Positions 16,758 to 24,599 of a DNA stretch of 64,000 nucleotides are shown in pieces. How positions within the stretch are numbered: position 1 is the stretch's first letter; every line of letters begins with the position of its first letter. The position numbers were made by a program, and so were the translations under genes. Under the pieces are notes generated by a model. That model saw only the letters and a list, made by a program, of their open reading frames with translations, was not told where the DNA came from and made no database searches. The stretch comes from JAXGMV01 sp040772085 (GTDB taxonomy: Bacteria; Chloroflexota; Anaerolineae; Anaerolineales; Anaerolineaceae): positions 1,674,001-1,738,000 of the forward strand of contig JAXGYU010000001.1 of NCBI GenBank assembly GCA_040772085.1, read 5' to 3'.

Positions 16758-17159
16758 ATGGCGCGCGAGTTTATTATTGAGTTTCCGGGGGGACCCAAAC
16801 GAGTCGACACCAAGCGGGACAAGTTTGTGATTAAGACTGACAGCCCGGTCGAGAGCGGTGGTGAAGGGTTGTTCGCCTCGCCCGGCGCGACATTCCTGGC
16901 AGGGCTGGGTGCCTGTACGGCATCGACCGGCAGGACCTATTGCCGCAATCATAATCTGCCGATCCCCAAACAGGTGCGCATGCTGGTGCATTCCAATGAG
17001 GAAGGTGAAGTTGAAAACATCGAGTTCGATTTCATCATGCCGGCAGACTTCCCCGAGGATCATTTTGACGCGTTGTTGCGGGCGGCAGGTCTGTGCGATG
17101 TGAAGAAGATGTGGAAACACTTCCCCGAGTTCGCGTCCAAGGCGCGCCACGAGGATTAG
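16758..17159 (+). CDS. OsmC family protein
   Basis: 133 residues with OsmC/Ohr-type architecture. The two conserved cysteines lie in LGACTASTGRTYC and AAGLCDVKKMW, the pair that reduces organic hydroperoxides in characterised members. Some OsmC relatives instead serve sulfur or thiol chemistry, which fits the desulfurase-like gene directly upstream. The frame runs further 5', but ATG 16758 has GGAGG in front and begins 13 bp after the previous stop. Last gene of the gntR operon, closed by a strong terminator. Confidence 0.85.
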   Translation: MAREFIIEFPGGPKRVDTKRDKFVIKTDSPVESGGEGLFASPGATFLAGLGACTASTGRTYCRNHNLPIPKQVRMLVHSNEEGEVENIEFDFIMPADFPEDHFDALLRAAGLCDVKKMWKHFPEFASKARHED

Positions 17160-17189
17160 AGAGCTCTGCTCGATAATAATTAAATAATA

Positions 17190-17231
17190 AAAGAACTAAC
17201 CAGACCTTTTTGCCTGGTTAGTTCTTTGTTT
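17190..17231 (+). terminator. Terminator after OsmC
   Basis: Perfect 14-bp arms AAAGAACTAACCAG (17190-17203) and CTGGTTAGTTCTTT (17214-17227) are followed by GTTTT. It may also stop the convergent doc transcript, which ends at 17239. Confidence 0.85.
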
Positions 17232-17238
17232 TACCTTT

Positions 17239-17619
17239 TTATGAGCAGTGCATTGCCAGCCAGCGAGCGATTTTATCCAAGGCGGCCTCGCCCCGTGCGC
17301 ATTTCATCATAAACCGAGCCAAAGATTTATTTTGCGCGGAGAAAGCGTAGCCGTTCATTTCGAGGAAAATGATGGCTGCTGAGATGGCCGTCCGTTTGTT
17401 CCCATCAAGGAAAGGATGATTGCGATTGAGCGGGTCCAGAAGCGCAACCGCTTTTGTGAAGATATCTGGGTACAAGTCATTGCCGGCAAAGATTGCCTGT
17501 GGCCTGCCTACCGCAGAAAGCAGCAGGGAGAGCTCACGCACGCCATGGGCGCCGCCAGTTTCTTCGATGATGCGGTTGTGGAGAAATAGAACTTGTTCGG
17601 GGGTCAGGTAGCGTGTCAC
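17239..17619 (-). CDS. doc: Doc-type toxin (Fic/DOC family)
   Basis: 126 residues with the Fic/Doc core HPFLDGNKRTA, matching HxFxDGNKR. In Doc this motif phosphorylates elongation factor Tu and halts translation. The N terminus (YLTPEQVLFLHNRIIEETGG) is also typical of death-on-curing proteins. It starts with GTG, and its first four bases overlap the antitoxin stop (GTGA), a classic coupled toxin-antitoxin arrangement. Length and motif are intact, so the toxin is probably active. Confidence 0.9.
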   Translation of the reverse strand: MTRYLTPEQVLFLHNRIIEETGGAHGVRELSLLLSAVGRPQAIFAGNDLYPDIFTKAVALLDPLNRNHPFLDGNKRTAISAAIIFLEMNGYAFSAQNKSLARFMMKCARGEAALDKIARWLAMHCS

Positions 17620-17861
17620 TTTGCTAATTCATCAAGGGCGGGTCGGTAGCGGTCGATGAAGCTGGTGACCTGGCGCGCGAATTCTTCATTCACACCAGCA
17701 TCCGAGAGTTCTTTTTCAACAGGTACCAGAATCAGCCGTCGGTTTTGCTGGTCGAGTTCGAGAGCGACAGCATCACCTTCGATCAACCCAAGCTTGTCAA
17801 GGGTCTCCCGAGGTAAGGACAGCACGATGCTGTTCCCAGTTTTAAAAAGTCGTCGTTCCAT
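17616..17861 (-). CDS. AbrB/MazE-type antitoxin
   Basis: 81 residues. The N-terminal SpoVT-AbrB swapped-hairpin DNA-binding domain is visible (RRLFKTGNSIVLSLPRETLD, then KLGLIEGDAVALELD). The C-terminal tail (NEEFARQVTSFIDRYRPALD) probably wraps the toxin. AGGAGG stands before the ATG. It should neutralise the Doc-type toxin and repress the pair. Pairing of AbrB antitoxins with Doc toxins is common in non-model bacteria. Confidence 0.87.
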   Translation of the reverse strand: MERRLFKTGNSIVLSLPRETLDKLGLIEGDAVALELDQQNRRLILVPVEKELSDAGVNEEFARQVTSFIDRYRPALDELAK

Positions 17862-17875
17862 AACGTCCTCCTGTG

Positions 17876-17888
17876 CTTACACTGTAAG
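17876..17888. promoter_or_regulatory. Likely operator of the toxin-antitoxin pair
   Basis: The inverted repeat CTTAC-ACT-GTAAG lies 15 bp upstream of the antitoxin ATG, next to a TATACT box read on the minus strand. This is the expected site for antitoxin autorepression. Confidence 0.5.
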
Positions 17889-18045
17889 TATATTAGTTTT
17901 CCGGATTATGGGCAATGTGTGAAGCCGGCTTGACAGGATTGACTTAAACACCGCAAGGCGGACTGGACTTTCATCGACGACGAGAGATTGATACAATCTG
18001 TGTCGGATAGGGTAATTATTATTTCAGCATTTTAGGAAGGTTTAA

Positions 18046-18444
18046 ATGAAAAATCAAACGATGATTTGTGTCAGGGATGTTGAAAAGTCATCCGACTATT
18101 ATTGCAAGATTCTGGGAGCAATCAGCGGGCATGGCGGCGATGAGTATGACCAGATCCTGTCGGAAGGCAAGTTGATCCTGCAATTGCACCAGTGGGCGCT
18201 GCCGGACCACCATGGCATCCTCGCTGACCAAAGTATCCCGCTCGGCAATGGCGTGCTCTTGTGGTTCATGACGGATGATTTTGAAGCGGCTGTCAGCCGG
18301 GCACGGGAGGCGGGAGCGCTGTTCGAGATGGAGCCGCATGAAAACCCGTTGGCACGGCATATGGAATTCTGGCTGACGGATCCGGATGGCTACCGGATTG
18401 TGATTGCCGGTCCCTCGGCGCACGAGCATAAGGCGGGGTATTAG
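18046..18444 (+). CDS. VOC family protein (glyoxalase/bleomycin resistance fold)
   Basis: 132 residues with two beta-alpha-beta-beta-beta modules. The opening TMICVRDVEKSSDYYCKILG and the closing ARHMEFWLTDPDGYRIVIAG are typical of the vicinal-oxygen-chelate superfamily. Potential metal ligands are histidines in LQLHQWALPDHHG and a glutamate in MEFWLTDPDG. Function ranges from lactoylglutathione lyase to antibiotic sequestration and cannot be decided. Ribosome site AGGAAGG precedes the ATG. Monocistronic. Confidence 0.8.
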   Translation: MKNQTMICVRDVEKSSDYYCKILGAISGHGGDEYDQILSEGKLILQLHQWALPDHHGILADQSIPLGNGVLLWFMTDDFEAAVSRAREAGALFEMEPHENPLARHMEFWLTDPDGYRIVIAGPSAHEHKAGY

Positions 18445-18505
18445 GACGCTTAAGGTTATAGCAGATCGAGGGAGCAATCTGGCTATCTAGCGCTAAATGA
18501 TTCGT

Positions 18506-18952
18506 CTATTCAATCTCTGAACTAGCTGGAATACGTGAGATCTGTTTATGCAGCCGTAAACCGCCGACACCCAGCAGAACTACGCCGGCAGTGTAGGCAA
18601 TCATGAAGAAGGCGATCATTGCCATTTGAAAGCCAGTCGGAGGCGTTGGGCTCTTGTCCATGCCGCTGACGTTGGCAAACAGAATGAGCAGCAGCAAGCT
18701 GGCGACCGGGATCAGCATCCCCAGACCGACCAGGCGGCGCTCCATTTTTTGTGAAAGCGAAACAGCCAGCAGCAGCAACCCGCCGATCAGCACTAGCGGG
18801 AAGAGTTCTGCCGGCAGCAAATAGTCGAATTGCAGCATGCCGGAGCGGAACAGGCGCGGAATGCCTGTGAGCAGCATCAGCACCAGCGGTGACCAAACGA
18901 TCATCACACCGGCAACAGTCATTACTCTGAGCCAGAACGTTTTATTGTTCAT
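18506..18952 (-). CDS. Four-helix membrane protein of unknown function
   Basis: 148 residues with four hydrophobic segments: around residues 8-30, 45-68, 72-95 and 110-132. Few charges lie between them apart from SQKMERR and the tail HKQISRIPASSEIE. The ATG at 18952 has GGAGG upstream. I recognise no family signature. Neighbouring genes give no functional hint. Confidence 0.6.
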   Translation of the reverse strand: MNNKTFWLRVMTVAGVMIVWSPLVLMLLTGIPRLFRSGMLQFDYLLPAELFPLVLIGGLLLLAVSLSQKMERRLVGLGMLIPVASLLLLILFANVSGMDKSPTPPTGFQMAMIAFFMIAYTAGVVLLGVGGLRLHKQISRIPASSEIE

Positions 18953-19081
18953 TTGGATATCCTCCGCAAGTTGTTCATGCTGGTTTCATTTTATCAGCAT
19001 AACCGCCGCAGCACGTTGATTTGAGCTGATGTGATAGGGCGAATTAATCCACTCGCTGGGTTGGATAGGCCGTGGTTGTAG

Positions 19082-19106
19082 GTCGGGAGCCGGTCTTGCT
19101 CCCGAC
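19082..19106. repeat. Solitary palindromic intergenic element
   Basis: GTCGGGAGC and GCTCCCGAC pair perfectly around CGGTCTT, preceded by GTTGTAG. The GTAGG-plus-hairpin style echoes the array at 57215-57660, so it may be a decayed single copy of the same class. Confidence 0.4.
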
Positions 19107-19124
19107 AATCTGGATGGCTAATAA

Positions 19125-19159
19125 CAAAAGGCGCTTATACAACCGTAAACCGCCTTTTG
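19125..19159 (-). terminator. Terminator of the DUF134-NifX gene
   Basis: Arms CAAAAGGCG (19125-19133) and CGCCTTTTG (19151-19159) are perfectly complementary. They lie 28 bp beyond the stop codon, with TTATT following on the minus strand. Confidence 0.6.
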
Positions 19160-19187
19160 CTTGACTGTTTCGGAACGCTGGCTCAGC

Positions 19188-19955
19188 CTAATGCCCGTGA
19201 CTTTTACCATGTTGGCAATCATGCCCGCCCGAATGGTGATGATCCTGGCAGCCATGTCCGTGGTCATGATGCTCATGAGCGTGCCCGCCATGATGACCGC
19301 AATCAGCATCCTCATTTTGCGGCAGCTGCCCGGAGAGGAATGAGTCGACCTGCTCCTTGACATCGCCTGAGGCGCCGGCAAAAATGCTGATCCCTGCCTC
19401 ACGCAGGTGATTGACAGCGCCCCCGCCAATGCCGCCGCAGATCAATGTATCGACATCCTGTTCCTTCAGGAAGCTGACCAGCGCTCCATGGCCTTCTTCA
19501 GGGGCGGCTAATTTCTCAACCTTAACCACCTTCTTCTCCTCGACCGTATAAATACAAAATTCCGGCGTCCTGCCGAAATGCTGGAAAACCTGATTGTCCT
19601 GACAAGTTACCGCTACTTTCATTTCATTACTCCTGTTGTTATCTGATCCTTTTTCAGGCGCGGCGATGATATGCGCGCCGCCCTGTATCACAATCGTCAT
19701 CCCTTCCACCAGCGCCCGTGCAGTTTTCTGCCTGGCGCTCTGCAGCAAAGCCTGAGCGGTCTGTCTTGAGACACCCAGTGAGTTCGCCGCGGCAGCCTGG
19801 TCCAGACCGCTGTAATCAACCAGACGCAGACACTCCCATTCTTCCAGCAGCAAGGTGATTGTTGGCTTGCAGCAGGGTGCCTGCCCCCGTCCGGCAAAAA
19901 ATAGCCGGGCTTGCGGCTGGGAGCGGATGACCTTCTCGCTAATGCGCCTTGCCAA
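19188..19955 (-). CDS. DUF134 - NifX/NifB-domain fusion with His-rich tail
   Basis: 255 residues in three parts. Residues 1-100 are a DUF134 sigma-like helix-turn-helix domain (CKPTITLLLEEWECLRLVDY, then ANSLGVSRQTAQALLQSARQ). Residues ~110-210 are a dinitrogenase iron-molybdenum cofactor domain of the NifX/NifB type (MKVAVTCQDNQVFQHFGRTP, DTLICGGIGGGAVNHL). The last ~40 are a metal-binding tail rich in His, Gly and Cys (HHGGHAHEHHDHGHGC). DUF134 and NifX-like proteins are more often separate neighbours. A role in sensing or handling a metal cluster and regulating its own promoter is inferred. The start lies 9 bp from a 26-bp perfect palindrome. Confidence 0.85.
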   Translation of the reverse strand: MARRISEKVIRSQPQARLFFAGRGQAPCCKPTITLLLEEWECLRLVDYSGLDQAAAANSLGVSRQTAQALLQSARQKTARALVEGMTIVIQGGAHIIAAPEKGSDNNRSNEMKVAVTCQDNQVFQHFGRTPEFCIYTVEEKKVVKVEKLAAPEEGHGALVSFLKEQDVDTLICGGIGGGAVNHLREAGISIFAGASGDVKEQVDSFLSGQLPQNEDADCGHHGGHAHEHHDHGHGCQDHHHSGGHDCQHGKSHGH

Positions 19956-19964
19956 GGTGAATCC

Positions 19965-19990
19965 TTATTATTAGCATATGCTAATAATAA
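19965..19990. promoter_or_regulatory. 26-bp perfect palindrome, likely operator
   Basis: The half-site TTATTATTAGCAT (19965-19977) is followed directly by its exact reverse complement. It lies 9 bp upstream of the DUF134-NifX start codon. Position and symmetry fit autoregulation by the protein's own helix-turn-helix domain. Confidence 0.7.
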
Positions 19991-20091
19991 TTAGAAACGC
20001 TTGCAATGTCAAGCGGTTAGTCTGAATATTCGAAGGTGTATTGCTGCAACTAAAACGCTGATGTGAATGATTTCAAATACTTGAGAATCAC

Positions 20092-20131
20092 TCACCAATG
20101 CTCGTAGCGGACGATCTCCTCCAGCGGTTTG
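20092..20131 (-). pseudogene. Remnant 3' end of a nitroreductase gene
   Basis: On the minus strand the sequence encodes KPLEEIVRYEHW and a stop, nearly the exact C terminus (KPLEEFVRYEHW) of the nitroreductase at 24600-25142. At DNA level 20091-20131 matches 24599-24639 with two differences in 41 bases. Similarity ends abruptly upstream, so only the last dozen codons remain. It lies just beyond the end of the peptide ABC operon. Confidence 0.75.
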
Positions 20132-20160
20132 TGACTGACAATCAACTGAGACCACATCCC

Positions 20161-20191
20161 AAAAGCCGGAGTCTGCGACACTCTGGCTTTT
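20161..20191 (-). terminator. Terminator of the peptide ABC operon
   Basis: Arms AAAAGCCGGAGT (20161-20172) and ACTCTGGCTTTT (20180-20191) pair with one G-T wobble. The minus-strand read ends in GGCTTTT. It lies 15 bp past the permease stop and could work in both directions. Confidence 0.65.
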
Positions 20192-20206
20192 TGAACTTCC
20201 TGATAT

Positions 20207-21100
20207 TTAGCGTTGCCTCTGCAGTGGATCGAGAGAATCGCGCAGTGCGTCTCCCAGGAAGTTGAACGCGATCACGGTTATCGAGATCAAGAACCCGGGT
20301 GGCACCCACATCCACCAGCTTTGATGCAGCCAGGTTTTGCCGTCAAACAGCATGTTTCCCCATGAAGCCGCAGGAGGCGGCGTGCCTAGCCCCAGGAAGC
20401 TGAGACCAGATTCAAGTAATATGGCACCAGGCAGCTTATTTGTCATTGAAACGATGATAGGTGCCACGCTGTTCGGTAAGAGATGTTTGAGGATCAATCG
20501 GCTGTTGGAAACCCCCGTCGCACGTGCGGAAGTAATGTAATCCATCTCCTTGATGCGCATGAATTCGCCACGCACCAACCGTGATACACCCATCCAACCG
20601 AACACCCCGATAATCACCATGATGTTGTAGATGCTTGGTTTCAAAAGCGCGTTTACTGTCAGAATGAGGTAGAAAGTGGGCAGCGAAAGGAATATATCAG
20701 CAATGCGCATGATGATATTGTCTATTCTGCCGCCATAATATCCTGCGAGGGAACCGAGAATTACACCGATAATGGTTGAAATACCAACCGATACAAAGCC
20801 AACCGACAGTGAGATACGAGAGCCACTGACACTACGCGAAAAAACATCTCTCCCCATTTCATCCGTTCCCCATGGATGGACTGCGTCTGGTGGAGAGGGT
20901 ACACCTTTGATATACTGCGGGTCAATATGCAACGGGTCAAACGGCATGATCTGTTTGGCAAAGATTGCCACAAAGAAAATAACTACCAAGAACACCAACC
21001 CGGCAACGGCCATCCAATTCCGGCGGAATTCATACCAGAAATGGTCAAAGAATGAATAGCTCTTTTTTCTTTCATGGTTGAGGGCTAAAACGTCCGCCAT
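20207..21100 (-). CDS. Peptide ABC transporter permease (DppC/OppC type)
   Basis: 297 residues. An N-terminal cytoplasmic stretch and first helix (WMAVAGLVFLVVIFFVAIF) are followed by the binding-protein-dependent transport core. This includes DEMGRDVFSRSVSGSRISL, the EAA loop REFMRIKEMDYITSARATGV and the end motif NFLGDALRDSLDP. About six membrane helices are expected. The ATG at 21100 is chosen because AGAGGA stands seven bases before it and it lies 16 bp after the preceding permease stop. No ATP-binding subunit gene is in this operon, so ATPases must come from elsewhere. Confidence 0.92.
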   Translation of the reverse strand: MADVLALNHERKKSYSFFDHFWYEFRRNWMAVAGLVFLVVIFFVAIFAKQIMPFDPLHIDPQYIKGVPSPPDAVHPWGTDEMGRDVFSRSVSGSRISLSVGFVSVGISTIIGVILGSLAGYYGGRIDNIIMRIADIFLSLPTFYLILTVNALLKPSIYNIMVIIGVFGWMGVSRLVRGEFMRIKEMDYITSARATGVSNSRLILKHLLPNSVAPIIVSMTNKLPGAILLESGLSFLGLGTPPPAASWGNMLFDGKTWLHQSWWMWVPPGFLISITVIAFNFLGDALRDSLDPLQRQR

Positions 21101-21116
21101 TCGCGTATCCTCTGCC

Positions 21117-22088
21117 TTACTTGTACCTGATTCGTGGATCAACAATGACATAGGTAATATCTGCTATCAGATTACCCATAACTACCAAAAGCGCTGAAAG
21201 CATCGTCACGCCCATCACAATCGGGTAATCGCGGTTTTGGATAGCAGTAATGCCAAGACGGCCCATACCAGGCCAGCCAAAAACTGATTCAGTGATGTAG
21301 GCGCCGTTAACGATATCCGGAAGGGACAGACCAGCCAAAGTTACCACCGGTATTAATGCATTCCTGAACGCATGCCTGAACACGACAAGTCGTTCGCTGA
21401 GACCTTTTCCTCTTGCAGTTCTGATGTAATCGAGGTTAAGGTTTTCGATTAATGTAGCTCGTTGATAACGTGACCAATATGCTATTGAAGTAAACGACAA
21501 TGTAATTGCAGGCAAGATCAGGTGTTTTCCTACATCTAATATATGTGCCCACCCTGTGATATTCCTGCCAACACTGGTCATGCCTACGCTGGGCAGGATA
21601 CCCAGACGGTTTGCGAATAACTCTATCAAAATCAATGCCAGCCAGAAACTGGGCATGGATATGCCAATGAAAGCACCCAACGTCACGAGATAATCAATAA
21701 AGGTATGCCGTTTTAGAGCTGAGATAATACCAATAGGTATTGATATGATCATTGTTAAAAATAAGGACAACCCACCCAGAATCATTGTATTGGGCAGACG
21801 GCCCATGATCTCGTTGCGGACAGTATTGCTTGTCCGCAAAGAATAGCCCCAATTCCCTTCGACCATATCCTTGATCCAGGAGAGATAGCGAATATGCACC
21901 GGGCGATCAAGCCCCAGCTCATGCCGGATCTTATCCAATTCTTCTGCCGTTAGTTCCCTTTTTTCAGGTGATATATACATCATCACTGGGTCGCCCGGAG
22001 CGAATTCCGCTATAGCAAATGAAAAAATAGAAATAAAGATCAGGAGCGGAATCATCTGTAAAACTCTGCGTACGAGGTATTCAATCAT
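21117..22088 (-). CDS. Peptide ABC transporter permease (DppB/OppB type)
   Basis: 323 residues starting MIEYLVRRVLQMIPLLIFIS, the classic DppB opening. A periplasmic segment with EKRELTAEELDKIRHELGLD follows, then the transport core with the EAA loop RYQRATLIENLNLDYIRTAR and VFRHAFRNALIPVVTLAGL. It ends in IADITYVIVDPRIRYK, also typical. Forms the channel with the DppC-type subunit encoded 16 bp downstream. A stem-loop lies between it and the binding-protein gene upstream. Confidence 0.93.
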   Translation of the reverse strand: MIEYLVRRVLQMIPLLIFISIFSFAIAEFAPGDPVMMYISPEKRELTAEELDKIRHELGLDRPVHIRYLSWIKDMVEGNWGYSLRTSNTVRNEIMGRLPNTMILGGLSLFLTMIISIPIGIISALKRHTFIDYLVTLGAFIGISMPSFWLALILIELFANRLGILPSVGMTSVGRNITGWAHILDVGKHLILPAITLSFTSIAYWSRYQRATLIENLNLDYIRTARGKGLSERLVVFRHAFRNALIPVVTLAGLSLPDIVNGAYITESVFGWPGMGRLGITAIQNRDYPIVMGVTMLSALLVVMGNLIADITYVIVDPRIRYK

Positions 22089-22114
22089 TCACACCACCTT
22101 TTTCAATGTGCGGT

Positions 22115-22152
22115 GCTGTCCCAAAAGTCAGTCTTTCGATTTTTGGGACAGC
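22115..22152 (-). terminator. Intercistronic stem-loop after the binding-protein gene
   Basis: Perfect 12-bp arms GCTGTCCCAAAA (22115-22126) and TTTTGGGACAGC (22141-22152) sit between the binding protein stop (22185) and the permease start (22088). Such loops often stabilise the abundant binding-protein message while letting only part of transcription continue. Confidence 0.65.
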
Positions 22153-22184
22153 ATTCTCGTCACATACGCAAATACTTTACGGGT

Positions 22185-23930
22185 TTATTTCTCCACCCAG
22201 ATCTTATCCGGACGTCCAAAGTAACCCACCAGACCCACCTGGAAGTCAGCGTCTTCAAGATGGACGCGTGTGTTGTAAGCCCACACACGGGACTGGTACC
22301 ACAGCGGCAGGTAGGGGAGGTCTTCCCAAATAATCGCGGCTGCCTGCTTTAAGTATTCATCACGCTCGGCTACATCTGTTGCCGCGCGTGCTTTGTTGAA
22401 TAGATCGATAGTAACAGGGTTCTCATAAGACGATGTGCTGTCTTTTCTGGTGGATGCCATAACATTATCCCAGTTGACACCATTGTCACCAACAAAGCCC
22501 TTACCCGAGAACATGACATCGTATGGTTTATCTTCCTTACTGTTGTTCTCTTCTCGCCAGACGCTGCTGTCAATCTGGCGAATTTGCGCATCTACACCAA
22601 CAGCCTGCCAGTAGGACTGAACCATCGCGAAAGCTTTGGTCTCATCGGCATCCATGGCATCCAGGACGAGTGTTAATTTCGAACCGGGAGCTACGCCTTC
22701 AACATTCTTTGCCACCAGGAAGCCGTCTGCACCTTTTTCCCACCCCACTTCAGCCAACAAAGCATTTGCTTTCTCGACATCATAGGTATAGGTCGTGGTG
22801 GGCTCATAGGCGGAGACGATGGGATTGAATGGTGAATCCGCAACTTGTCCATATCCAAATTCCATCACCTGCAGGATGGCAAGCCGATCAAGCGCGAACA
22901 TCAGTGCCTGGCGGGTGCGTTTATCTGCGAGGTTTGGTTTTGTTACATTGAGACGCAGATGATCCTGGTAGTCAACCAACAGGTTCAGGATTTTGATATT
23001 AGGTGAACTTAACAGTTCTGGTACCTGTTTCGGCTGGATACGGGCAAAATCAATTTCACCGGTTTTCAGCGCGGCAATGCGGGTCTGCGCATCTGGGATC
23101 AGCCGGAACACAAATGAATCCAGGTACGGTCTGCCGCGCCAGTATTCCTCATTGCGTTCGAGAATAACTGCCTCACCGACACGGTTTTCCACCATGGTGA
23201 AAGGACCAGTTCCCAGCGCTAGTTCGTTGTTGAAGGGCGATGCTTTCATGTCTTTATTGGCGATTCCATGCTCCTCGAAGTAATGTTTAGGGATGATAGG
23301 AACGCCAATATTAGCCAGCAAGGAAGGAACGGGTACGTCGGAGGTGATGGTGACGGTGTAGTCATCTACTTTTTCAAAAACGTATGGCTTGTCATTCACG
23401 AAGAAGCGTTGTGCAAATTGTGACACGCCGACAGTCTCAGGATCCTCCAACACTGACGCCCAGAAGATCACGTCGTCGGCTGTGAAAGGTTTGCCATCTT
23501 GCCACTTCACACCTTCCTGCAGATGGACCGTCCACGTCAGACCGTCTTCGCTGACCTCCCAGGATTTTGCCAGGATGGGTCGTACTTCAGGCGGGAAGTT
23601 TTCGCCACCCCACGTAAGTGGTTCAGTCGCCATCTGGTACACGCGAATTTCATCTCCGCCATTGTTATGAATCGGGCTGACGCCAGGTAATTCAGTTGCC
23701 TGGGCGCCAAAGATGAAGGTGCCACCGAATTTCTCTTCCTCTGTAGCTTCCCCGCTAGCCGGCACTTCTCGGATCACCTCAACTTCTTTGATGACCTCCT
23801 GTGTAACCACTTGCGTTACTACAACGGATTCGGGCTGCGTTGTAGTAGCCGGTGCCGGTGCGCATGATGCAAGCATGATCGAGGAAATCACGATCATGGC
23901 TACGATAAACGATACTTTATTCTTGAACAT
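22185..23930 (-). CDS. Peptide/solute-binding lipoprotein, family 5, normal order
   Basis: 581 residues. The signal peptide has lipobox LASC, followed by a short coiled-coil-like Val/Glu spacer (VVTQVVTQEVIKEVEVI). The family-5 binding domain then runs in conventional order: ILAKSWEVSEDGLTWTVHLQ, VKWQDGKPFTADDVIFW, KVDDYTVTITSDVPVP, GTGPFTM with ILERNEEYW, RQALMFALDRLAI, and near the C terminus WEDLPYLPLWYQSRVW. It binds the ligand outside the cell and delivers it to the permeases encoded downstream. ATG 23930 has GGAGAT in front. Ligand unknown; peptide or opine-like compounds are usual. Confidence 0.92.
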   Translation of the reverse strand: MFKNKVSFIVAMIVISSIMLASCAPAPATTTQPESVVVTQVVTQEVIKEVEVIREVPASGEATEEEKFGGTFIFGAQATELPGVSPIHNNGGDEIRVYQMATEPLTWGGENFPPEVRPILAKSWEVSEDGLTWTVHLQEGVKWQDGKPFTADDVIFWASVLEDPETVGVSQFAQRFFVNDKPYVFEKVDDYTVTITSDVPVPSLLANIGVPIIPKHYFEEHGIANKDMKASPFNNELALGTGPFTMVENRVGEAVILERNEEYWRGRPYLDSFVFRLIPDAQTRIAALKTGEIDFARIQPKQVPELLSSPNIKILNLLVDYQDHLRLNVTKPNLADKRTRQALMFALDRLAILQVMEFGYGQVADSPFNPIVSAYEPTTTYTYDVEKANALLAEVGWEKGADGFLVAKNVEGVAPGSKLTLVLDAMDADETKAFAMVQSYWQAVGVDAQIRQIDSSVWREENNSKEDKPYDVMFSGKGFVGDNGVNWDNVMASTRKDSTSSYENPVTIDLFNKARAATDVAERDEYLKQAAAIIWEDLPYLPLWYQSRVWAYNTRVHLEDADFQVGLVGYFGRPDKIWVEK

Positions 23931-24599
23931 GTTGATCTCCATAAAGATTTCCACTTATTAGTCACTCACTGACACGATACTGCTTGCTGTAAAGCGGTGT
24001 TACCACCCTTAGAACTCTCCTCCTTTCCAGTTTGCGATTACTATATTAAAGTGCGAGAGAAACGAGACTTGATTGAGGCTACCTCTAATATTGGTATTTG
24101 GTTGATGTTAAGCGCGGGGAACTAATAAGATTAACTACTGAATGGATTATTGTGGTGTATCATCACAATGTTGTTGAGACACATCAAATTCGGGGCCGAT
24201 TTTGTACTATTACCTCCCCTTTTGGATCTTACCAGTCCATTGCTGTTTGAGTATCTGTTGATTAAGCTTGTAGTAGAAATTGGTATCGCTGGTCAGATTA
24301 TATATATAATATAATATTTCATATCAATATACAACCAAAAAATAATACATTTTTCGGTACCATCGCACCTATATAAAACCGCATTATCAGTTAATCCAAG
24401 CAACGATAGTGCCGAGTGCTGATCTGCCTTTCGTTGTATTGTCACAATGAGTTTTGCATACCTGAGCAGCCGAAATTGACCCAATCAGTCAATTACCTGG
24501 CAGTCTAGGACGCGTGTCAGGCTATGTTAATGGGGCTTCGGGTTACTGACAGGTCGGTTGTTTATCCATGCGCTGGCTCGAGATAGTCCGCAGGTGCAC
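23931..24599. other. AT-rich intergenic stretch
   Basis: About 670 bases, AT-richer than its surroundings, between the ABC operon and the nitroreductase. It presumably holds the binding-protein promoter (TATAGT boxes read on the minus strand near 24040), but no confident -35. A 63-codon frame at 24293-24484 on the minus strand has no recognisable features. I see no RNA gene or repeat. Confidence 0.4.

Noticed and set aside
24293..24484. 63-codon minus-strand frame in the AT-rich gap
   Set aside because: No ribosome site, no family features. Most likely chance.
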